From contig NZ_OY771475.1 in the NCBI RefSeq assembly GCF_963674635.1, forward strand, positions 1 through 64,000: 64,000 nt of DNA. The letters run 5' to 3'. The position numbers and the translations under genes were made by a program. Source of the DNA: Breoghania sp. Its GTDB lineage: Bacteria; Pseudomonadota; Alphaproteobacteria; Rhizobiales; Stappiaceae. The notes under the pieces are model-generated. The model worked only from the letters and a program-made list of their open reading frames with translations, searched no databases and was not told where the DNA came from. Below, in pieces: positions 21,232-29,820 of the stretch. Positions within the stretch are counted from its first letter, which is position 1, and the number at the start of each line of letters is the position of its first letter.

Positions 21232-21315
21232 TTACAGAACGCCGAACACAACGGCGCAAACGAACGAAAATGCGACGCAAACAATTACAAGGCTGATGCT
21301 ACGGTCCAGAGTCAT
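21232..21315 (-). CDS. 27-residue membrane microprotein, unknown function
   Basis: On the minus strand an ATG at 21315 opens a 27-codon frame ending in TAA at 21232-21234. The Shine-Dalgarno is a perfect AGGAGG (complement of 21323-21328) with a seven-base spacing, far better than most in this window. The peptide begins MTLDRSISLVIVCVAF and is almost entirely one hydrophobic helix of about 20 residues with two Cys and a short charged N-terminus. That profile is typical of single-pass membrane microproteins that bind and tune larger membrane complexes. No family was recognised. It lies alone between the metH terminator and the second DUF2336 gene. Whether it is expressed cannot be seen from the sequence. 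Confidence 0.55.
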   Translation of the reverse strand: MTLDRSISLVIVCVAFSFVCAVVFGVL

Positions 21316-21662
21316 GTCTATGCCTCCTGTCGTGCTTCTTAAGGGAGTACAGATTATTTAGACAAAGGTCGCATGAGAAGCGAAAATGATTGTGCCATGC
21401 AGCAAACGCCGGGGAGGCGTCGGGGCTACGGGGGCGATAGCGGCACTGAATCAATGGCCTGCAAAGTCGGCACCGTCAGAAATGTCTATTAACTTTTTTC
21501 CACGGTTTGTCCCCTGAAAACTGAAGGGGGTGTTAATCCTTCCTGAAGTCATTGGCGATATCCTGATACGATGAAATCGGCCTGAGGTCGTTCGCTTCCA
21601 TGTTGGTATGAGTCGTCCGAGGCGATGTCCTGTCATGTTTTTTTCGCGGGTGCGGGTTTGGA
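21316..21662. other. Intergenic region upstream of the second DUF2336 gene and the microprotein
   Basis: These 347 bases lie between two divergently oriented starts and should hold both promoters. Apart from the Shine-Dalgarno of the microprotein at 21323-21328, nothing specific was recognised. The stretch is less GC-rich than the flanking genes. Confidence 0.5.
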
Positions 21663-22727
21663 ATGCAGGCTCTTGATCGATTGACCGCCATGGCACGAAG
21701 CGGCGACGAAGTTGACCGCAATGTGTTGGTGGATGTTCTGACGGACCTGTTTCTGGCCGTCGAGGGCGCGAAGGCTGAGGAACTCGCTCAGGTTTTCGGC
21801 AGCGTGGTCCTGAGCTTCTTCAGTCGCCTCGAAGATTCAGCGCGCCTTTCGCTGGCCAACCGGGTCAGCGATCACAAGCTCCTGCCGCGCGATGTGGCGA
21901 TACGGTTGGCGGATGACGATCTCCTCGAAATCGCCGCCCTGATCCTTCAAAATTCCCCGGTTCTTGAGACTGACGATCTGGTGGCTCTGGCTGAACGCAA
22001 GGAACAGCCGCATCTCAAGGCCCTTGCCGAGCGCAAGGGGCTGTCTGCTCCGGTGACCGATGTCATCGTCAGGCGCGGGACCAATGACGTGCTGCGCGCG
22101 GTGACCGGCAACCGGACCGCCTCGCTGTCCGTGGACAGTTTCGATGCGCTTGTGGCCAAGTCCCGCAAGGATGAGGAACTCCAGGAAGCCCTGGTGCGCC
22201 GCCATGATCTGCCGCCTGATCCTGCCAAGCGGCTCATACCCTTCCTGTCGCGCCAGATCCGCGGGCGGCTGGAGAGCATTGCCGGTCATCCGGGGCTCTT
22301 GCAGCTTCTCACGCAGTGCATGGCGGACGAGGTGAAATCGCAGTTGCGCGAAATGGGATCGGCGCAGGCCCAGACCGAGAGCGCCATCGCGGCTGTGGTC
22401 GAGGGCAAGGCGCCGCTTGACGAAGTTGCGACCTTCTTTGCCAAGAACGACAAGCCGGTCGATCTGGCCCTGCTGTTCTCACGTGTGGGCAACGTGTCTG
22501 AAACGGTGACCACACGTCTCGTTCTCAAGGGCGATGACGGGCCGTTGATCCTGCTTTGCCGCGCTCTGGAGCTTTCTCCTGAAGCCTTCGCGCATATCGT
22601 GCGCATGCGGTCGCGCCGTCTTCGCATGACGGGCCAGCAGGCGCAGGACAGCCTTGCGCAATACGCGGAAATGAGCCCGGAACGGGCCCGCGAGATTCTC
22701 TCCGGGGGGCGCAAGGCCGCCGAATAG
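21663..22727 (+). CDS. DUF2336 domain-containing protein (second of two)
   Basis: This is a 354-residue, all-helical soluble protein. Segments such as SRLEDSARLSLANRVSDHKLLPRDVAIRLADDDLLEIAALIL and HLKALAERKGLSAPVTDVIVRRG match the DUF2336 HEAT-like repeats. The pattern 'LLERS/LQNSPVL-x-DDLVALAE' is shared with the paralogue at 13054, but overall identity looks low. The C-terminal part differs from that of the first protein and ends in a helical region (MRSRRLRMTGQQAQDSLAQYAEMSPERAREIL). The start has no strong ribosome-binding site, and the ATG at 21690 is an alternative. Function unknown. It is convergent with the NAGGN operon. Confidence 0.8.
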   Translation: MQALDRLTAMARSGDEVDRNVLVDVLTDLFLAVEGAKAEELAQVFGSVVLSFFSRLEDSARLSLANRVSDHKLLPRDVAIRLADDDLLEIAALILQNSPVLETDDLVALAERKEQPHLKALAERKGLSAPVTDVIVRRGTNDVLRAVTGNRTASLSVDSFDALVAKSRKDEELQEALVRRHDLPPDPAKRLIPFLSRQIRGRLESIAGHPGLLQLLTQCMADEVKSQLREMGSAQAQTESAIAAVVEGKAPLDEVATFFAKNDKPVDLALLFSRVGNVSETVTTRLVLKGDDGPLILLCRALELSPEAFAHIVRMRSRRLRMTGQQAQDSLAQYAEMSPERAREILSGGRKAAE

Positions 22728-22749
22728 CGCGGGCCGGACCGCGCAAGCG

Positions 22750-23940
22750 TCAGGTCTCAGCCTCGTTCACGTATTCGATTTCCACGTCTTCCGGCTCTTC
22801 CACTTCCGCCGTCAGGTGCTGTTCCGCCTTGGCCATGGGCTGACGTGTGAAGCCCTTCAGGCCAGCATGTTCCTTGGCGTCACGCCGGATGGCGACCGAG
22901 CTCATGGCAAAGCTGGTTGTCAGTTCCACCAGAGAGCGCAGGGCGTGGAAATGGATGCGCTCATAGCCATGGCTGGCATCCACGCCGAAGGTCATCAGCG
23001 CAGTTCGCACATCCGCTCCCGCCTCGATGGCGGAAGCCGCATCGGAACGGTAATAGCGGAAGACATCCTTCTGGTAGCGAATGTCGTTGTCCTTGCACAG
23101 CTGCACCAACTTGCGCGTCAGATGGAAATCGAAGGGGCCGCTCTGGTCCGCCATGGAAATGGTGACGCCGAATTCGTCGGAGTTCTGGCCCGGCGCCGTG
23201 GTGCCGTTGTCGATCGCGATCAGCGAGGCGATGTCGGGCGTCAGGATGGACGACGCGCCGTGGCCGACCTCTTCGGCAATGGTGAAGATCCAGAAGATAT
23301 CGACCGGAGGCTTTTCATTGGCATCGATCAGCGCCTTGGCTGCAGCCAGCATGATCGCCACGCCCGCCTTGTTGTCGAGGTGGCGCGAGACAATGAAGCC
23401 GTTATCGAGAAATTCCGGTTGAGGATCGATGGCGACAATGTCGCCGACCTCGATGCCGAGGTGCTCCACGTCGGCGCGGTTGCGGGCCAGTGCATCGATG
23501 CGCAATTCCGCATGGCGCCAGCCGATGGGCGCGGTGTCCACTTCTTCATTGAAGGTGTGCCCTGACGCCTTGGGCGGCAGGATGGTGCCGCGATAGGCCC
23601 CTTTTTCCGTGAAGATTGTGGCGCGCGCACCTTCGGCGAACCGGGCCGACCAATGGCCGATGGGCACAAGTTCCAGCCGACCATTGTCTTTCAGATACTT
23701 GACCTGCGCGCCCAGCGTGTCGACGTGGCTGACGAAGGCGCGGGCCGGACGGCGGCTCTTGCCGGGCAGCATGGCGCGCACCGCGCCGCGTCGTGTCAGC
23801 TCGTAATCCAGCCCAAGACGGCCCAGTTCCTCGCACACATGGCGGGCAATCGCGTCGGTATAGCCGGTCGGGCTCGGGATCTTCAAAAGATCACGCAGCG
23901 TCTTGGCGAGATAATCCATATCGACGGAAAGCAGGGTCAT
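22750..23940 (-). CDS. M42-family peptidase of the NAGGN osmoprotectant system
   Basis: This 396-residue protein is the third gene of the N-acetylglutaminylglutamine amide (NAGGN) cluster. The M42/M20-type metallopeptidase features are AFVSHVDTLGAQVKYL (first metal His), VSRHLDNKAGVAIMLAAAKAL with the bridging Asp, FTIAEEVGHGASS with the catalytic Glu pair, and a C-terminal HGYERIHFHAL. The start ATG at 23940 follows GGAGGAAA, which overlaps the ngg stop codon. The family is known as the M42 peptidase of osmoprotectant trios; it may trim or degrade the dipeptide or a precursor, but this is unproven. The tail after residue 360 is acidic (EVEEPEDVEIEYVNEAE). Confidence 0.9.
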   Translation of the reverse strand: MTLLSVDMDYLAKTLRDLLKIPSPTGYTDAIARHVCEELGRLGLDYELTRRGAVRAMLPGKSRRPARAFVSHVDTLGAQVKYLKDNGRLELVPIGHWSARFAEGARATIFTEKGAYRGTILPPKASGHTFNEEVDTAPIGWRHAELRIDALARNRADVEHLGIEVGDIVAIDPQPEFLDNGFIVSRHLDNKAGVAIMLAAAKALIDANEKPPVDIFWIFTIAEEVGHGASSILTPDIASLIAIDNGTTAPGQNSDEFGVTISMADQSGPFDFHLTRKLVQLCKDNDIRYQKDVFRYYRSDAASAIEAGADVRTALMTFGVDASHGYERIHFHALRSLVELTTSFAMSSVAIRRDAKEHAGLKGFTRQPMAKAEQHLTAEVEEPEDVEIEYVNEAET

Positions 23941-23947
23941 GTCAGGT

Positions 23948-25720
23948 CTATTTCCTCCGGGCTTCGCGAGCCGCTTGCGGGATCGACAGTGGGAACAGCA
24001 GATCGACGAAGCGCTCAGCCGTGGGCTGGGGTTCGTGGTTTGCAAGGCCCGGTCGTTCATTGGCCTCGATGAAACGGTAGTCCGGCTCGCGCGGACTTTG
24101 AACCATCAGGTCGATACCGGTCACGGGGATTTCAATCGCTCTGGCCGCGTTGATCGCGGCTTCGATCAGGGTCGGATGCACTTCGCCGGTGACATCGTGA
24201 ATGGTGCCGCCGGTGTGCAGATTGGCGCTGCGGCGCACGATCGCGTCGCGGCCTTGCTCCAGAACCGTGTCGAGGCTCAGGCCGGTGGAGGCCAGGCAAC
24301 GTTCGGTCTCGCCATCGACGGGAATGGAGGATTCTCCCCCCGTTGCGGCCTCGCGGCGGCGGCTCTGGCGGGCGATGAGTTCCGCGATGGTCGAGCGTCC
24401 ATCTCCCACCACCAGCGGCGGGCGGCGCATGGCAGCAGCGACAACCCGGTAGTCGATCACCACGAGGCGCAGGTCGTTGCCGGTGACGAATTCCTCGATG
24501 ATTACCCGGTCGCACAGCGTGCGTGCCGTGGTGATGGCTTCCGTCACCTCGTCCATGGTCTTGAGGTCGATGGCGACGCCGCGGCCCTGTTCTCCGCGCG
24601 CCGGTTTGACGACGAGGGAGCCGTGTTTTTCCAGAAAGGCCCTGACGCTTTCCTCCTCGTTCGCACCGATCTCGATCTGATCGGGAACGAGCACGCCCGC
24701 CTTAGAGACGACGCGGCGCGTGACCGCCTTGTCGTCGCAGATGGAAACGGCAACGCCGGTGGTGAATTCCGACAGGCTTTCGCGGCATTGGATCGAGCGT
24801 CCGCCATAGGTGAGGCGGAAGAAGCCGCCCTCCGCATCCGTCACCTCAACGTGGATGCCGCGCCTGCGGGCCTCGTTGACGATGATCTGGGCATAGGGGT
24901 TCAGGTCTTCTTCCGTTGCCGGCCCGGCGTAGAACTTCTCGTTGATCGGGTTCTTGCGCTTGACGGTGAAGAAGGGCACACGCTCGAAGCCCAGCTTTTC
25001 ATAGAGCGCGATGGCCTGCTCGTTGTCGTGCATGACCGAGAGGTCGAGATAGGCGCAGCCGCGCGCCTTGAACTGCTCGATCAGGTGGCGCACCAGCGCC
25101 TCTCCGATGCCGCCATGGGGGGCTTGCGGGGAGACCGCAAGGCACCACAACGAACTGCCATTCGACGTGTCGCCAAAGGCACGGCGGTGGTCGATGCCGT
25201 AGACGGTACCCAGAATCTCCCCCGTTTCCGCATCCTCGGCCACAAGCACGGTGATGGCGAGCGCGGAGCGGCGCGACCAGAAAAAATCCGGCGGCACAGG
25301 AACCATGCCGCGCGTCTGGTAGATGACATTCACCGCCATCGCGTCGCGTTCGGTCGCCAGTCGGCGCACATGGAAGCCCTTGTGCGCGCGCCGCGAGGGC
25401 CGGTAGGTGGACAGGTTCAGCCGGTAGGTGTGCGAGGGGTCGAGGAAAAGCTCCTGCGGCGCTGTCGCCAGCAGCACGTGCGGATCGCGCACGTGAAAGG
25501 CGATGTCGCGCCGGTCTGGACCTTCCTCGCGCAAAGTGGCGGTCAGCTCTTCGGGGTTTTCGAACGTCTCGGCGAAAATCAGCTTGCCCCAGCCGCAGTC
25601 GATGGCGGCATTGGTGCCCGCCTCGTCGAATTCCAGCGGTGGTTTCAGGCCCTGGTCGCGCATGCGGCGAAGCCGGTGATCGAAGGCCGCCTTGGCTTGC
25701 CGCCTCTTTTTCTCCGCCAT
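23948..25720 (-). CDS. ngg: N-acetylglutaminylglutamine synthetase (GNAT and ATP-grasp fusion)
   Basis: The protein has 590 residues. An N-terminal GNAT acetyltransferase domain spans roughly residues 90-250 (ALAITVLVAEDAETGEILGTVYGID, AVSPQAPHGGIGEALVRHLIEQ). A C-terminal ATP-grasp ligase follows at roughly 290-580 (LEKHGSLVVKPARGEQGRGVAI, VTGNDLRLVVIDYRVVAAAMRRPP, GIDLMVQSPREPDYRFIEANERPG). The fusion makes N-acetylglutaminylglutamine from glutamine, acetyl-CoA and ATP, the first step of NAGGN osmolyte synthesis. The ATG at 25720 lies two bases after the asnO stop codon, and homology starts there (MAEKKRRQAK). The order asnO-ngg-peptidase is the known arrangement. Confidence 0.93.
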   Translation of the reverse strand: MAEKKRRQAKAAFDHRLRRMRDQGLKPPLEFDEAGTNAAIDCGWGKLIFAETFENPEELTATLREEGPDRRDIAFHVRDPHVLLATAPQELFLDPSHTYRLNLSTYRPSRRAHKGFHVRRLATERDAMAVNVIYQTRGMVPVPPDFFWSRRSALAITVLVAEDAETGEILGTVYGIDHRRAFGDTSNGSSLWCLAVSPQAPHGGIGEALVRHLIEQFKARGCAYLDLSVMHDNEQAIALYEKLGFERVPFFTVKRKNPINEKFYAGPATEEDLNPYAQIIVNEARRRGIHVEVTDAEGGFFRLTYGGRSIQCRESLSEFTTGVAVSICDDKAVTRRVVSKAGVLVPDQIEIGANEEESVRAFLEKHGSLVVKPARGEQGRGVAIDLKTMDEVTEAITTARTLCDRVIIEEFVTGNDLRLVVIDYRVVAAAMRRPPLVVGDGRSTIAELIARQSRRREAATGGESSIPVDGETERCLASTGLSLDTVLEQGRDAIVRRSANLHTGGTIHDVTGEVHPTLIEAAINAARAIEIPVTGIDLMVQSPREPDYRFIEANERPGLANHEPQPTAERFVDLLFPLSIPQAAREARRK

Positions 25721-25722
25721 TC

Positions 25723-27498
25723 TCAGACCCCCTGCGCCTGTAGCCATGTCTCCAGAAGGGCGACCTGCCAAAGCTCCGAACCGCGCAGTTTGGTGATATG
25801 CTCGGTCGGATTGGCGAACAGGGCGTCCAGATAGTCTTCACGGAAGAGACCGCGCGAGCGGGCCTTCTCGTTGGTCAGCGTATCCCGGACCATTTCAAGA
25901 TAAGGCCCCTGAATGTATTTCAGCGCCGGGACGGGGAAGTAGCCCTTGGGCCGATCGATCACGTCAGCCGGAACGACCTTGCGCGCCGCTTCCTTCAATA
26001 CGCCCTTGCCGCCCTGATCGAGCTTGAATTTCGCCGGAATGCGGCCGGCGAGTTCCACCAGTTCGTGGTCGAGGAAGGGCACACGCGCCTCCAGGCCCCA
26101 GGCCATCGTCATGTTGTCGACGCGCTTTACCGGATCGTCCACCAGCATCACATTGGTGTCGAGGCGCAACGCCTTGTCCACGGGATCATCCGCGCCTGCC
26201 TGCGCAAAGTGGCTTTCCACGAAGGCGAGGCTCTCGTCGCGGTTGGCCATGACATGCGGCTGGAGATGGGTGGCCATCTGCTCGTGCGTGCGGTCGAAGA
26301 AGGCGCCCGCATAGTCGGCGACCGGATTGGTGGAGCCGGACATGGGCGGATACCAGTGATAGCCACCGAAGACCTCGTCCGCGCCCTGGCCGGACTGCAC
26401 GACCTTGATGTGCTTGGAGACCTCGCGCGAAAGCAGGAAGAAGCCGATATTGTCATAGGAGACCATCGGCTCAGACATGGCGGCAATCGCCTTGGGCAGA
26501 TTCTCCATCATCTCCGAGGACTGGATGAAGATCTTGTTGTGGCTGGTGCCGTAGTGCTTGGCGATGAGATCGGAATAGACGAATTCGTCGCCCTTCTCGC
26601 CATTGGCTTCCTCAAAGCCGATGGAGAATGTGGTCAGGCCCTTTTGTCCCGCCTCCGCCAGAAGGCCGACGATCATGGATGAGTCCACGCCGCCGGAAAG
26701 CAGCACGCCCACCGGCACGTCGGCGACCATGCGGCGGTCGACGGAGGTGCGCAAGCTGTCCAGCACCATGTCGCGCCATTCCTCGCCGGAGCGGGCGAGA
26801 TCCTCGCTGGTGCGTTCGAAAACGGGCTTCCAGTAAATCTCGTCGCTGGTGCGTCCGTCCGGTTCGATCACGCGGATCGTGGCAGCGGGCAGCTTGCGAA
26901 CCCCTTTCAGGATCGTGCGCGGGGCGGGGACGACCGCATGCCAGCTCATGTAGTGATGCAGCGCCACCGGGTCGATGTCGGTGTCGACGTCGCCCGCGGC
27001 CAGAAGGGCGGGCAGGGTGGAGGCGAAGCGCAGCGTCTTTCCGGTTTCGGCCAGATAAAGCGGCTTGATGCCGAAACGGTCGCGCACCAGAGTAACCCGG
27101 CCGCTTTCACGCTCATGGATGGCAAAGGCGAACATGCCGTGGAGTTTGGGCACCGCGGCGGGGCCCCATTCGGCCCAGGCTTTCAGGATCACTTCCGTGT
27201 CGCCGGTGGAGGCGAAAACGTGGCCCTTGGCCTGCAATGCGCGGCGCAGCTCTTCGTAATTGTAGATGCAGCCGTTGAAAGCGATGGTCAGGCCGAGGCC
27301 CGTATCAACGAAGGGCTGGGCGGCTTTTTCCGAAAGATCGATGATCTTCAGCCGACGGTGGCCGAGCCCCACGGCCCCGCGGGTGACGATGCCGGCCCCG
27401 TTCGGCCCGCGAGGGGCGAGGGCGTCGGTCATGCGTTCCAGCCGGGCCGCGGATGCCGGGGCACCGTCGAAGTGAATCTCGCCGCAAATTCCACACAT
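25723..27498 (-). CDS. asnO: N-acetylglutaminylglutamine amidotransferase (asparagine synthetase B-like)
   Basis: This 591-residue class II glutamine amidotransferase starts with the catalytic Cys2 (MCGICGEIHFDGA) and has the glutaminase loop RRLKIIDLS with IAFNGCIYNYEELR. The synthetase half carries the PP-loop VGVLLSGGVDSSMIVGLL and GQGADEVFGGYHWYP. It converts the C-terminal carboxylate of N-acetylglutaminylglutamine to the amide, giving NAGGN, a compatible solute made under salt stress. It heads the operon asnO-ngg-peptidase and is divergent from a MarR-type gene. Assignment rests on the whole cluster; on its own it would be called an asparagine synthetase. Confidence 0.93.
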   Translation of the reverse strand: MCGICGEIHFDGAPASAARLERMTDALAPRGPNGAGIVTRGAVGLGHRRLKIIDLSEKAAQPFVDTGLGLTIAFNGCIYNYEELRRALQAKGHVFASTGDTEVILKAWAEWGPAAVPKLHGMFAFAIHERESGRVTLVRDRFGIKPLYLAETGKTLRFASTLPALLAAGDVDTDIDPVALHHYMSWHAVVPAPRTILKGVRKLPAATIRVIEPDGRTSDEIYWKPVFERTSEDLARSGEEWRDMVLDSLRTSVDRRMVADVPVGVLLSGGVDSSMIVGLLAEAGQKGLTTFSIGFEEANGEKGDEFVYSDLIAKHYGTSHNKIFIQSSEMMENLPKAIAAMSEPMVSYDNIGFFLLSREVSKHIKVVQSGQGADEVFGGYHWYPPMSGSTNPVADYAGAFFDRTHEQMATHLQPHVMANRDESLAFVESHFAQAGADDPVDKALRLDTNVMLVDDPVKRVDNMTMAWGLEARVPFLDHELVELAGRIPAKFKLDQGGKGVLKEAARKVVPADVIDRPKGYFPVPALKYIQGPYLEMVRDTLTNEKARSRGLFREDYLDALFANPTEHITKLRGSELWQVALLETWLQAQGV

Positions 27499-27532
27499 GG
27501 TTATACAGGTACCTCACATTATTAATTTGACG

Positions 27533-27574
27533 CGATATCATTAGAGGCATATCGATTAGAGTTCAAACGATATG
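27533..27574. promoter_or_regulatory. ATATCG repeats between asnO and the MarR gene
   Basis: CGATAT at 27533-27538 and CATATCG at 27548-27554 are followed by the inverted CGATATG at 27568-27574. Two overlapping dyads result: CGATAT-N10-ATATCG and CATATCG-N13-CGATATG. They lie in the divergent promoter region of the osmoprotectant operon and the MarR gene, the usual place for a MarR operator. Confidence 0.45.
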
Positions 27575-27631
27575 TGCGACATTCTGGCATGTCGCCGGAT
27601 ACGCATAGGGAGCAGCCGGCCTCCGGCTTTC

Positions 27632-28120
27632 ATGAATTTGCCCGCAAAAGCTGACCAAACGGCCACGATGTTCAAGGCGATACGCCGGATCGTCCGTTCC
27701 ATCGATCTGCGTTCACGAGAGGTCTCACGTGCGGTGGGGCTTACCATCCCGCAGATTGTCGTTCTGCAGGCTGCCCAGGATTTGGGGCAGGTGACCACGC
27801 GCGCGATTTCCGAAGCTTCCGATCTCAGCGCTGCCACGGTGGTGACCATCCTCGACAAGCTGGAGGCAAAGGGGCTCGTTGAGCGCTATCGCTCCGCCGA
27901 TGATCGCCGGATCGTGCACACTCGTGTAACCGAACGCGGGCAGGAGGTGCTTGGTTCCGCCCCGCCGATGTTGCACGACGATTTCCGCGAACGCTTCGCG
28001 GCCCTGCCAGAAGATGAACGCCGCGACCTCCTCTCCTCCATGCGCCGCGTTGCCGACATGATGGACACCAAAGGCTTCGACGCCGCCTCCATGCTGGTGG
28101 TGGAGGAGAAGCTGGGGTAG
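27632..28120 (+). CDS. MarR-family transcriptional regulator
   Basis: This 162-residue protein has a MarR winged helix: IRRIVRSIDLRSREVSRAVGLTIPQIVVLQAAQDLG, then ISEASDLSAATVVTILDKLEAKGLVERYRSADDRR with the beta-wing, and a C-terminal dimer helix. The start is not certain; an in-frame ATG at 27572 would add 20 residues but falls inside a repeat that looks like an operator, so 27632 is preferred. It is divergent from the NAGGN operon and so is a likely regulator of it and of itself. This is inference from position; MarR proteins commonly answer to small ligands or ionic changes. Confidence 0.85.
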   Translation: MNLPAKADQTATMFKAIRRIVRSIDLRSREVSRAVGLTIPQIVVLQAAQDLGQVTTRAISEASDLSAATVVTILDKLEAKGLVERYRSADDRRIVHTRVTERGQEVLGSAPPMLHDDFRERFAALPEDERRDLLSSMRRVADMMDTKGFDAASMLVVEEKLG

Positions 28121-28328
28121 TCCGGTTTCGGCATCGTAGTATAAATTTTTAATTAAATTGAATATTTCATATCAAGATCGCCCATCGGGGCGTTCGGTTG
28201 CTTGTTCTCGTGCATGTGAAATGCATGGCGATGTTTGACATTTATAAAATGACGTAGGGGTACTTGATTATAGGGAGGCCCTGGGGCAGATTTAGCTTGT
28301 TGGATTATTGGTGTTTGGGGTTTTTATA

Positions 28329-28538
28329 ATGTCGGAAGAAGCGCGTTTTGAAGTTCTGACCGGTTTTCCTGATGTTGCGGAGCATCTTCACAACGTGATC
28401 CAGGATGCGCAGGCATCCGGCGCGATTGTGCATATCATCACGATCATTCCGACGGGCAGCCAGTCCTTTCCCGATGATGGTCCAGATGACAAGAGCTGCA
28501 AGCCCAAGGCGCAGATCTGCCCGAAAGGCGCGCGATAG
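28329..28538 (+). CDS. Putative RiPP precursor peptide
   Basis: A 69-residue peptide starts at the ATG at 28329; GGGG eight bases upstream is a modest ribosome-binding site. The N-terminal half is acidic and helical (MSEEARFEVLTGFPDVAEHLHN), a plausible leader. The C-terminal half is Pro/Asp/Lys-rich and contains the only two cysteines, Cys57 and Cys64, in the motif SCKPKAQICPKGAR, with FPDDGPDD just before. It has no signal peptide and no recognised domain. It is followed after 25 bases by a radical SAM/SPASM gene and then by an overlapping 2-oxoglutarate oxygenase gene, the layout of a ribosomally made, modified peptide. The upstream 28121-28328 region is AT-rich with TTGACA at 28235-28240 but no clear -10, and has the small dyad TGCAT-N5-ATGCA at 28211-28225. 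The role as precursor is inference. Confidence 0.65.
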   Translation: MSEEARFEVLTGFPDVAEHLHNVIQDAQASGAIVHIITIIPTGSQSFPDDGPDDKSCKPKAQICPKGAR

Positions 28539-28563
28539 AGGCGTCCTTTTCAGGGGAGGGGTG

Positions 28564-29820
28564 ATGCGCGTTCGCGATCAAATCTATGTTCTGCATGGCG
28601 CCCGCCGCGCCGCCCTTTATGACGACAATAGCAAGGTTTGCTCTGCGCTTGACGATGCGCAGGTGCGCATACTCTGCGCGTTGGCGGAAGGGCGTCGGCC
28701 GCGGGCGAAGGACTTGTCGCTGGAGACCGGGCAGTTCTGGAAGGCTGTCGCGGACATGAACCAGCGTGGGTGGCTGGAGGCGGGGCGCCCTGTGCCCCGT
28801 TCGCTCTTGCCGCCGGTCGCCGCCGCGAATGGTGAATTTGTCCTGCCTGACCGGTTCAAGCATGTCTGGCTAGAGCTTACAGACAGCTGCAATCTCACTT
28901 GCATGCATTGCTATGCGGAATCGGGTCCCCAGCGCTCCAGGGCAGGTGAGCTTTCCATCGAACAATGGACAGGGGTTGTCGACAAGTTTCTTGATTGGGG
29001 GGTGGAGCAGTTCACCTTTATCGGAGGGGAACCGACCATCCGCATGGATGTGATCGAAGCGGTCGCGGCGCATATTCGCAGCAGATCCCAGGATGTCACG
29101 ATCTGTATTTTTTCAAATCTCGTGTCGGTACCCACTTTGCCGCGTGTCGTTCCCAAACTGAAGCAGTGGAATATCCAGATCGGAACGTCGCTCTATGGCG
29201 CTTCCGGCAAAGAGCATGACACCACAACCGGCAAGATCGGCTCCTGGGTCAAGACCGTCGCAAATGTGCGCCTGCTTCTTGATGAGGGAATTCGCGTTTT
29301 TGCCGGTATCTACACGGATTTGTCTGACGGTGCGGACGACAAGAAAACTCGGCTCGAGGCCTGGGCGCGCGAGCTCGGTCTGAAGCATTTCGATGTGGTC
29401 GCATCCTCGCAGGTCGGGCGGGGGACGGAGCTTTGCTGGGCGGAAAGCAACGATCTCAACAGTCTTCCCGGCCCGATGTCCTACGGATTTGCCCGTTGGG
29501 ATCGCGCGGGCACCTACCACAACTGTTTTCACGATCATCTGGCGATTGGGGCTCGGGGCGAGGTCATGAGCTGCATCATGCAGCGCGAGACCGACATTGG
29601 TGATGTGACAGAGATGAGTGTCGAAGACATCATTTCCACCTCTTCCTTCAAACAGAAGGCCTATCTGGGAAAAGACAATATCGAGACGTGTTCCCAATGC
29701 GAATTCCGCTACGCCTGTTTCGATTGTCGGCCTTCGGCCATCGGGCCTGACGGGCACGCGCATGCGAAGCCGGATTGTGGCTACGATCCCTTGCGTGATC
29801 TGGGCGAAGCCTTGCAATGA
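28564..29820 (+). CDS. Radical SAM/SPASM peptide-modifying enzyme
   Basis: The protein has 418 residues from an ATG preceded by GGGGAGGGG. The first 90 residues look like a PqqD-type recognition element (DQIYVLHGARRAALYDDNSK, DAQVRILCALAEG, FWKAVADMNQRGWLE), which in RiPP pathways binds the precursor leader. The radical SAM motif CNLTCMHC is at residues 109-116 and the SAM-contacting IGGEPT at 153-158. A complete SPASM domain follows, with cysteines 321, 337, 376, 379, 385, 388 and 405 in the usual order, holding two auxiliary iron-sulfur clusters. Such enzymes make thioether, C-C or other crosslinks or epimerise residues in small peptides. The gene sits between the putative precursor and a dioxygenase. 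The product is unknown. Confidence 0.88.
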   Translation: MRVRDQIYVLHGARRAALYDDNSKVCSALDDAQVRILCALAEGRRPRAKDLSLETGQFWKAVADMNQRGWLEAGRPVPRSLLPPVAAANGEFVLPDRFKHVWLELTDSCNLTCMHCYAESGPQRSRAGELSIEQWTGVVDKFLDWGVEQFTFIGGEPTIRMDVIEAVAAHIRSRSQDVTICIFSNLVSVPTLPRVVPKLKQWNIQIGTSLYGASGKEHDTTTGKIGSWVKTVANVRLLLDEGIRVFAGIYTDLSDGADDKKTRLEAWARELGLKHFDVVASSQVGRGTELCWAESNDLNSLPGPMSYGFARWDRAGTYHNCFHDHLAIGARGEVMSCIMQRETDIGDVTEMSVEDIISTSSFKQKAYLGKDNIETCSQCEFRYACFDCRPSAIGPDGHAHAKPDCGYDPLRDLGEALQ

